Positions 8,160-16,300 of a stretch of 64,000 nt of DNA are shown here, one piece after another. The notes beneath the pieces were generated by a model that was not told the origin of the DNA, did no database searches, and saw only the letters and a program-made list of their open reading frames with translations. Every line of letters begins with the position of its first letter. The stretch's first letter is position 1. The stretch spans positions 93,826 through 157,825 of the forward strand of contig UQZJ01000002.1 in NCBI GenBank assembly GCA_900545495.1. The letters are read 5' to 3'. This DNA comes from an uncultured Eubacteriales bacterium. GTDB taxonomy: Bacteria > Bacillota > Clostridia > Oscillospirales > Oscillospiraceae. The translations under genes were made by a program, and so were the position numbers.

Positions 8160-9086
8160 ATGAAGAGATTCAAAAGTCTCTCCGCGCTGTTTCTTGCGCT
8201 TGTCCTTGCGTTAAGTCTCAGCGTCCCCGCGTTCGCGGCAACAGGTAACAACACGATCACGTCCATTAAGTATAATACCGAATCGTTTACGATTACCCCG
8301 TATACCTACACTGGTGATGATGGCGATGGCGAGAGCTTCACGGCTTATTCCTGCCACCTTGAGTCTGCTAACGTTAACAATTCTGTATTGGCGAACATGC
8401 CGCTTACGGTAACATATTCCGGCGGCACGCTGAAAAACGGAACTACCACCTATACCGGTGGCGGTACGGTGACAACCTATGTTAATGTTATCAACCGTGT
8501 TGCAGCACTGACGCTGACCAGCACCAACGGCGTAACCGAGACCTACTATATCAGCGCATGGAAAACAGGTACCACATTCTATGCTTCTGTGAGTGTCGAG
8601 TTTAATACTGCCTATGCGTTCTCTCAGACAGCGGTCAATACGAAGTATAAGGGTGCGAACACCACCCAGAACCCATATATGCAGGCGACCACCGCTACGC
8701 AGAAAGCGACTGCCCAGTCTGCGTATGAAGAGACCAACGCTGCTTTTAACGGCAATACCTCCGCAACTTATAACGGTCTGAGCTATGGTTATACTGCAGC
8801 CGATATCATCACCCAGATTTGCACTGCTAACAACGTGTACATTTCCAATAGTAGCGGTTATATCTCCCAGATCGGTGCGCTGAATCAGGACACTGCTGGT
8901 CAGTATGTTCATCCTCAGTGGGGTGGCCCTTACGGCTCCGGCGGCTGGATGTTCAAGGTTTTACGTGGCAACGACGCGATTTACCCCTCCATTAGCGCAG
9001 GTTCTTTCTACCTGATGCCCGGTGATGTAGTCACTTGGCAGTATACCGCTGACGTTGGTTACGATCTGGGTGCGCCCATGTTCTAA
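8160..9086 (+). CDS. Secreted DUF4430 (transcobalamin-like) protein
   Basis: 308 residues. Sec signal peptide ending VPAFAATG (no lipobox), so it is released or held non-covalently. Residues about 30-165 form an N-terminal beta-rich cadherin-like domain (repeated T/Y/V strands). Residues about 195-300 form a DUF4430 domain with YTAADIITQICTANNVYI, GSGGWMFKVLRGNDAIYP and PGDVVTWQYTADVGYDLG. Ribosome site GAGGAGG is upstream. The gene is the only ORF inside a 1.1-kb segment bounded by 16-bp inverted repeats. It is the secreted counterpart of the lipoprotein at 2475; a ligand such as a corrinoid is inferred only from the domain family. Confidence 0.85.
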   Translation: MKRFKSLSALFLALVLALSLSVPAFAATGNNTITSIKYNTESFTITPYTYTGDDGDGESFTAYSCHLESANVNNSVLANMPLTVTYSGGTLKNGTTTYTGGGTVTTYVNVINRVAALTLTSTNGVTETYYISAWKTGTTFYASVSVEFNTAYAFSQTAVNTKYKGANTTQNPYMQATTATQKATAQSAYEETNAAFNGNTSATYNGLSYGYTAADIITQICTANNVYISNSSGYISQIGALNQDTAGQYVHPQWGGPYGSGGWMFKVLRGNDAIYPSISAGSFYLMPGDVVTWQYTADVGYDLGAPMF

Positions 9087-9105
9087 GCGACACAGCACTT
9101 AAAAA

Positions 9106-9121
9106 CTATTCCTTAACACTT
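9106..9121 (-). repeat. Right 16-bp inverted repeat around the second DUF4430 gene
   Basis: CTATTCCTTAACACTT, the exact reverse complement of 8017-8032. It directly abuts the strong hairpin at 9123. Confidence 0.75.
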
Positions 9122-9122
9122 G

Positions 9123-9157
9123 GGGGATGCCCGGTCCTTTCTGGGCCGGGCATCCCC
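9123..9157. terminator. Strong hairpin, probable terminator
   Basis: GGGGATGCCCGG (9123-9134) and CCGGGCATCCCC (9146-9157) form a perfect 12-bp helix with an 11-base loop. There is no clear T-run on the plus strand, so it may be an RNA-stabilising 3' end or a weak terminator after the 8160 gene. Confidence 0.6.
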
Positions 9158-9200
9158 TGCCAACATAAAGCGTGTGTATGCTATGAATAGGTAGGAGAAA

Positions 9201-12200
9201 ATGACCACAAAAGATAAGACCAAAATTTGGATGGTATTGCTGGCATTGCTTGTGCTGATAGGGTCACTGAAGCCGGTCACGACTTATGCCGTCACCGGTG
9301 GCTTGGGTGTATTCCTCTACTGGCCAGGCGATTTTAGCTCAAACGGAGGCTTCCCCCAAAACACATATACCGACATACAGGTCTACTCCGAGGAGTACCC
9401 GGATGCAGGCTCAATGAACAAGGTGACAAATATTCAACCGGAGATTTTCTATATTGTCACTATCCCAGGACTGGACGCAGCCACGGCATCACGTAAGAGT
9501 TACGATTTAACACTGACTCTGAAGGAAAAAAACAATGACGCACCGGAACTAAAACTTCCTACAAACAATTACTATTTACCGGTTCGCGTTACATGGACCG
9601 CGAATGATGGACGGCAGTGCGATATTTTTATCATTGCGATCCCTGAAATTCGGGATTATTCCAAGGCGGATTTCAGTAAGCCTGCGCAAATGTACTTGGA
9701 TCTGTTGCTTGGAAATGAATTGGACGACTTCTATAACAGCCTTGCCGCAACAAAAAAGGGTGTGGCTGGCGGTTATTATATTGATAATTATCGCTGTTTG
9801 ATGCGAATACTTAACTCCACTAACTGGCTTCGTGCGGGTTTTCTCGATTCGTATAAAGATTACTATAGCAAATCTGAGGATGCACTTGCAGAAGTTCAGC
9901 AGACGCTTAACCAGGGCTGCTGGTTTTCTCCTGAGCAGGCAACCGCATGGTTTACCGACGTGCTGGGGTACTATTGGGAGTATTGTGAAGCACGCATTGA
10001 AGAGCCGGAGCTGCTGTCGCTGCAGGTCATGGGTGTCGATGCGGTCAAGGTGTCTGAGTCGGAGTATTCTCTATGTCTGCCAGAAGGCGTGAACTGGAAA
10101 AAGGCTTCGTCCTCGATCGAGTATCGCGCAAATACCATCAACGTTTTTGAGACAAAGGGAAATTGGACTCCGGGCGCGGGAATAATGCTGCTGCTGAGTG
10201 CAAGAGATCCTGCGACAAACACGGTATATAACTCCGGCGCTAACGGTTATGTACAAGGCAGCTACTATTTGCGGCTGAGTTCGAGTACGGATGCGCCGGA
10301 ATTCTCGGTACATTCCTTCCAGATCAATGACCGCACGGCGAGCATTGACGAGGAGCATCTGACAATCTCATTGCATTTTGCTCCGGACTGGTTGCCGAAA
10401 CAGATCCCTCAAATTACCTGCTCCGGAACAGGCTATGAATTCCTGGATGCCGCTGGGAAGACCGTAGAGTCTGACGAAAACGACAAAATCGACTTTTCAA
10501 AGGCCAAAAAGCTGCGCTTATATGAGGATCTGACGTCATATGCGCAGGCGGGGAAAGATACCGAGGGACTGTCTTACCACAAGGACTATGAGCTAAATTT
10601 CACGCAGGGCGATTCCGCTGAATGTGAGTTGTTGTCCTACTCCGTCGGTGTGGCGGGTGAGCAGATCGATTGGAGTGCTGACGGCAAGACGATCACGGTA
10701 ACGATTCCCTACGCCACGGACTGGAATACGCTCAAGAGCAGCTATACCATATCCTATGACGCGACCGTCACCACGCCGAATGGTGAGGATTTTGAACGCT
10801 CCGAGACGACACCTATCCAATATACGGTAACTGCGGAGAATGGAAAAGACCAACAGACTTATTCTGTTATTGTAAAGAAGGTCCCCCCTGCCACCGGCAA
10901 TGAAATCGAGAGCTTCTACTGCGGATCGTTGGAAGGCACGATCGACGATGATGCAAAGACAATAACGCTTGAGCTGCCGGAAGGGTCTACCAAGCGCTTC
11001 GCTCCGCAGATCACAATTTCCGAATTTGCCGTTGTTGAGCCAGCCAGCGGTGTACTTCAGGATTTCACCGAGCCGGTTCCCTATACCGTTACCGCACAGA
11101 ACAGCGATACCAGGACGTACAAAGTCATTGTAACGGTCTCTACGCAGCGAAGAGAAAATCCTGATAAATCGGCCTATCAGGCTAAGTTGGACGGAATCAT
11201 CGATAAATATCGGGAGAGCGCGGTAGACGACTGGGAGTGGATGCAGCTTGGCATCTACGAAAATTTGCCGCAGGACAACGGGCCGAACACCAACAACGGG
11301 TTTGATATTGTCAAAGAGATCAAAGACTTGAACGTTGGCCCGAAAGGTAGAATGACAGACATCGCCAGACTGACGATGCTCCTGACCTCAAGAGGGTATG
11401 ATTGTTCAAACCTTGCCAAGTATAACGGCGGCAAGCCCTTTTTGGATGGAAGCAACAATGAGATAGACAACCTCGTTGCAAATATTGCGTCCACAACTGA
11501 CGGTGGTGTAAACGGCAGAATTTTCGCATTGTGTGCGCTGGACATGGGGAATTACACGCTTCCCGCCAATGGTGCGAGAAGCAGGGAGTCCTTGTTGGAG
11601 CAGTTACTCAATCATGAATATGGGTCGGACGGCTATGACGTTGATATGGTCGGTATGCTGATGTACGCTATTGCGCCGTATCAGGAGGTTTCTGGTTATG
11701 AAGAACGGACAAAGGCAAAACTGGACGAGGGTGTCGAAGCCATTTTGAAAGAAATGCGTGAAGACTACACGTTCCACTCTTGGGGAACCGTAAACAGCGA
11801 GTCTGTTGCACAGGTCATTTGCGCATTGGCCTCTTGTGGCATTGACCCTTATTCTGACCCCCGTTTCGGGGACGGTGACCGCACGATCCTTACACAGTGG
11901 ATGGATATGTTTTCCACGCCGGATGGTTTTAAGCATGTGCAGAGCGAATCTGCCAGCAACCTGCTGGCGACATACGAATCCTGTTATGCCTTACAGTGGT
12001 ATCTTGGTTTCCTGGAAAACGGTGGAGCGGGACATCCGTACTATCTGTATTATCATCGATATGATTTCTCCACTGTGCTTTCTTCGGAAGCCGACATACT
12101 GGAATTCTCTATTGAGGGTCAGAAAGGTGTCTTCGGAGAGGAAAATGGTCAGAACACCATTTCTGTTACCTTGCCCAAGGGAATGCCCCTCCAGAATATA

Positions 12201-13316
12201 ACGCCCGATTTCACCTTGTCAGTGGGCGCAATTTTGGAGGCTCCAACGATCCCCGTTACACTCGCTGAGGGTGCGGCCCAGCCGTTCACTGTGCTGGCGG
12301 AGGATGGCCAGACCAGAAAAATCTATTATGTCACGGTTGCATTTGGTGATGTGGATCCGGCAGGCGCGAAGCTTGATACTTCGACCATAGTCCTGCAAGA
12401 TGCTAATCAGCGTAATCTTGATATTCTGGACAAGGCCGTCACAGTGAAAGAGGACGGCGCGGACATTTTGCTGACGGTCAGCAGCGGTATTGATGTGACA
12501 AAGCTGCGTGTTATCGCCAACATCTCTTATGGCGCGAGTGCCTCGCCCGTCTTGGATGGATCTGTGAATCTTGACCTCTCAGATTGGACGGAATTTGCTA
12601 TTACCTCTGGGGATGGCAAAAACCACGCTGCTTATCGCATCAAGGTACAGGCGAAAGCAGTAGCTTCCATCATGGCATTTTCACTGACGATCAACGGCAA
12701 GGTCTACGACGGAGACATTGACAACGTAAGCGGCACGATCTCTGTGACTGGTGTGGACGACAGCAATCTGACCACCACAAAGTTTGCGCCGGACATCACG
12801 CTGGGTGTAGGCACAACGGTGTGCAGCCCGCTATCCGGAACTGAGCAGGACTTCTCCGCACCGGTCACCTATACGGTCGCAGGACGTGATGTAGAGAGCC
12901 GTACCTATACGGTTCGGGTAACGAACACGGCAGGCAGCTTGATCTCTGCCTCCGGAGAGACGCCAACACCGTCCAGTTCTGCCAGGATCGAGAAGTTTAC
13001 GGTGCTGGGTGTAGACGGTGAGATCGATCACACCGCTGGTACGATTGAGGTCGTACTGCCTAACGGGACGGATGTAACCGCGGTAGCACCTTTGGTTACT
13101 GTACCTGCTGGCGCAGTGGTAAGCCCTGTGTCCGGTGAAGTGGTGAATCTGTCCACACCGCTTACCTATACCATGAGGCTTGGTAGCGAGACGCGATACT
13201 ATGTTGTTCGCGTGGTGTATCAGCGCAGTACCTCGCAGCAACTTTGGGACAAGGTCTCTGAAGACAATACGGTAACCGATCATCAGGAGAGCCGCAGCAC
13301 ACACCGGTTCTCGTAA
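9201..13316 (+). CDS. Giant secreted protein: cadherin-like repeats around a helical-barrel (prenyltransferase/cobalamin-binding-like) region
   Basis: 1371 residues. Signal peptide at residues 1-30. Residues about 100-270 are a unique N-terminal region. Several beta-sandwich modules of cadherin-like/DUF5018 type follow, each ending in a YTVTxxxxxxxxYTV-style strand pair (about 370-650, 965-1350). Residues about 652-955 are helical with repeated pairs such as DIARLTMLLTSRGYD, FALCALDMGNY and VAQVICALASCGIDPY, resembling the alpha/alpha barrel of prenyltransferase and animal cobalamin-binding proteins. It ends with QQLWDKVSEDN; the 1774-residue neighbour has DQFWDKL near its end. No LPxTG or membrane anchor. 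Ribosome site GTAGGAG precedes the ATG. Confidence 0.8.
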   Translation: MTTKDKTKIWMVLLALLVLIGSLKPVTTYAVTGGLGVFLYWPGDFSSNGGFPQNTYTDIQVYSEEYPDAGSMNKVTNIQPEIFYIVTIPGLDAATASRKSYDLTLTLKEKNNDAPELKLPTNNYYLPVRVTWTANDGRQCDIFIIAIPEIRDYSKADFSKPAQMYLDLLLGNELDDFYNSLAATKKGVAGGYYIDNYRCLMRILNSTNWLRAGFLDSYKDYYSKSEDALAEVQQTLNQGCWFSPEQATAWFTDVLGYYWEYCEARIEEPELLSLQVMGVDAVKVSESEYSLCLPEGVNWKKASSSIEYRANTINVFETKGNWTPGAGIMLLLSARDPATNTVYNSGANGYVQGSYYLRLSSSTDAPEFSVHSFQINDRTASIDEEHLTISLHFAPDWLPKQIPQITCSGTGYEFLDAAGKTVESDENDKIDFSKAKKLRLYEDLTSYAQAGKDTEGLSYHKDYELNFTQGDSAECELLSYSVGVAGEQIDWSADGKTITVTIPYATDWNTLKSSYTISYDATVTTPNGEDFERSETTPIQYTVTAENGKDQQTYSVIVKKVPPATGNEIESFYCGSLEGTIDDDAKTITLELPEGSTKRFAPQITISEFAVVEPASGVLQDFTEPVPYTVTAQNSDTRTYKVIVTVSTQRRENPDKSAYQAKLDGIIDKYRESAVDDWEWMQLGIYENLPQDNGPNTNNGFDIVKEIKDLNVGPKGRMTDIARLTMLLTSRGYDCSNLAKYNGGKPFLDGSNNEIDNLVANIASTTDGGVNGRIFALCALDMGNYTLPANGARSRESLLEQLLNHEYGSDGYDVDMVGMLMYAIAPYQEVSGYEERTKAKLDEGVEAILKEMREDYTFHSWGTVNSESVAQVICALASCGIDPYSDPRFGDGDRTILTQWMDMFSTPDGFKHVQSESASNLLATYESCYALQWYLGFLENGGAGHPYYLYYHRYDFSTVLSSEADILEFSIEGQKGVFGEENGQNTISVTLPKGMPLQNITPDFTLSVGAILEAPTIPVTLAEGAAQPFTVLAEDGQTRKIYYVTVAFGDVDPAGAKLDTSTIVLQDANQRNLDILDKAVTVKEDGADILLTVSSGIDVTKLRVIANISYGASASPVLDGSVNLDLSDWTEFAITSGDGKNHAAYRIKVQAKAVASIMAFSLTINGKVYDGDIDNVSGTISVTGVDDSNLTTTKFAPDITLGVGTTVCSPLSGTEQDFSAPVTYTVAGRDVESRTYTVRVTNTAGSLISASGETPTPSSSARIEKFTVLGVDGEIDHTAGTIEVVLPNGTDVTAVAPLVTVPAGAVVSPVSGEVVNLSTPLTYTMRLGSETRYYVVRVVYQRSTSQQLWDKVSEDNTVTDHQESRSTHRFS

Positions 13317-13373
13317 GGAGGGTCAGACCGATGATGGAGAATATAATCACTATTAAATGAAGGTGGGAATTTA

Positions 13374-16300
13374 ATGAAAAAAAGATTCATTCCCCTGTTG
13401 GCACTTTTGCTGTCGCTATGCATTATTGTGCCTGTGTCTATCGCGCAAATAATGGCGGCGGAGAGAGTTCAGGTCAAAATTGTTGCTATAGGTGGAAGTG
13501 TAAAAGTTTTCAATATACCGAAGCAAGATGGCGAAATCCATGGGGTTCCGGCGGCTACAGAAGACAAGCCAGAAGTAAATGTTCCCATAGTGGCACTTCC
13601 CAGTGATGGCTATGTTTTTAAGGAATGGACTGTAGATACGGAAAATGTAACAATTACTGATCCGAACGCCAGCACTACACAGCTAATTGTTACCACCAAT
13701 ACCCCTGAGACTGTTACCCTTACTGCGAACTTTGTTAAAACTGTTGATATCACGGCGACGAGCAACAATGATGCATGGGGTACAGTTACCGCAAGCGCGG
13801 AGAATGCCGTACCCGGTGGATCAGGTGTCACGCTGACAGCCGAGCCGAAGGAAGGCTACCGGCTGGATGGGTGGACGGTCTCTTACACCAATGGTGATCC
13901 TATGGTTGATTATAGCAGCCGGTTCACTATCTACACGCTGACCGAAGGCGAAGGCAATACGGCAACACTGGCTGTAAGCGAAACGAACACCGAGGCGAAA
14001 GCTCTGACTGTAACGGCGCATTTTGAAAAGGCAGATGCCGGACACTTCTTTAGCTATGATTACTGTGAGTTGCAGCCGCTGGTCTTCGAACTGCTTCCTG
14101 GTACCAACAACAAGGCTACAAGTATCACGGGGTGGTCGAACGATGCGAGTGAAGACATCGTAGTGATATTTGATAAACGCGGCACCAACAACAGTGTCAC
14201 AGCCTTGCGCGGCTATACGATATGGGGCGGCCTCAAGCGTGTGGCTGATGGCGTGACGTTTAAGTTTGACAGCACGGATGCAACGGACTACACAAAGGGT
14301 TCAGGCATGGTTGGCCAGAAGCTCAAGATTGGCGCAGATGCTTACGAAGTAGGCTTCACAATGACCGACAAGGATGGCAAGTTGAAGAAGGGCACCATTC
14401 TGCTGCAATACCCCGGTCGTGCGCAGGTAGAAGCGGAGAATGGCAAGCTGGAGTATAGCGGGACAGAATACGAAAATGGCGATGTGATCACGTTTACTCC
14501 CGAAGCCGAAGTGACGGTCTCCGCGAAAGCGGCGGATGGGTATCATCTGAAAGAGTGGATCATCAACGGTACAACATATGCGGGTACAGAAGATGGCTCC
14601 GCGACCTTCACCGTTCCCAACAAGTTCTTCTCTATCAAGCCTGTCTTTGAAAAGACCCTGGCAGCCGTAACCATCACGGCGACGAGCAACAATGATGCAT
14701 GGGGTACAGTTACCGCAAGCGCGGAGAATGCCGTACCCGGTGGATCAGGTGTCACGCTGACAGCCGAGCCGAAGGAAGGCTACCGGCTGGATGGGTGGAC
14801 GGTCTCTTACACCAATGGTGATCCTATGGTTGATTATAGCAGCCGGTTCACTATCTACACGCTGACCGAAGGCGAAGGCAATACGGCAACACTGGCTGTA
14901 AGCGAAACGAACACCGAGGCGAAAGCTCTGACTGTAACGGCGCATTTTGAAAAGGCAGATGCCGGACACTTCTTTAGCTATGATTACTGTGAGTTGCAGC
15001 CGCTGGTCTTCGAACTGCTTCCTGGTACCAACAACAAGGCTACAAGTATCACGGGGTGGTCGAACGATGCGAGTGAAGACATCGTAGTGATATTTGATAA
15101 ACGCGGCACCAACAACAGTGTCACAGCCTTGCGCGGCTATACGATATGGGGCGGCCTCAAGCGTGTGGCTGATGGCGTGACGTTTAAGTTTGACAGCACG
15201 GATGCAACGGACTACACAAAGGGTTCAGGCATGGTTGGCCAGAAGCTCAAGATTGGCGCAGATGCTTACGAAGTAGGCTTCACAATGACCGACAAGGATG
15301 GCAAGTTGAAGAAGGGCACCATTCTGCTGCAATACCCCGGTCGTGCGCAGGTAGAAGCGGAGAATGGCAAGCTGGAGTATAGCGGGACAGAATACGAAAA
15401 TGGCGATGTGATCACGTTTACTCCCGAAGCCGAAGTGACGGTCTCCGCGAAAGCGGCGGATGGGTATCATCTGAAAGAGTGGATCATCAACGGTACAACA
15501 TATGCGGGTACAGAAGATGGCTCCGCGACCTTCACCGTTCCCAACAAGTTCTTCTCTATCAAGCCTGTCTTTGAAAAGACCGGAGATACGCCTCAAGGCC
15601 CCGGCTGTGCCACGGTGGATGCAGAGCACGGCAAGCTGGTATATAACGACAGGGAATACAAGAACGGCGACGTGATCGTCTTTACTCCCGGCGAAACAGT
15701 GACTGTATTTGCCAGAGTAGACGAGGGCTATTATCTGAACGGATGGAACATTCCAGGCGCAAATGTAGAAGACAAAAATGTTTATGAGGATTCTGTGACA
15801 TTTGTCGTTCCTGACGCAGCTTTCACTATTAAGCCCATCTTTGAAAGCAAGGAAGGAAAAGTAGAGCTGAATTTCCATGCCATTAACACGGGAACGGATG
15901 TAGATCGCCCCAACGCCTTTGGCGAAAATGGCTGGATAGGTGAACTCAGTTGTTATCCCTTCCAATTCTACACATTTGATGCCCAAGATCTCACGATTGA
16001 TGAAGTAATTGCAAAGAAGAGCCGGGGCGAACTAGATAATCTTTATGAAGCGGGCTTCACTGGGTTAATGGCAAAATGGCCGCTTTATATTGAACGGGGG
16101 ATCGGCATCCTTGTCGAGGCGAATACATATCCGGCATTTCCTGCGGGCGTTGACAGCAAAGCAACCTATATCTGCGAAGACCTGACATCGACAGCTACAA
16201 ATAAGCTGGGAGATCTGGTTCGCTATGAGGATTCCCAGTACAGAATACAGAACAGCAGACTGTATATCGCTTTTATTGCGAACGAGGATGTCATTGTTAA

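Noticed and set aside
13749..15581. CRISPR or minisatellite interpretation of the repeats
   Set aside because: The unit is 909 bp, coding and in frame, without short spacers; it is a gene-internal duplication.
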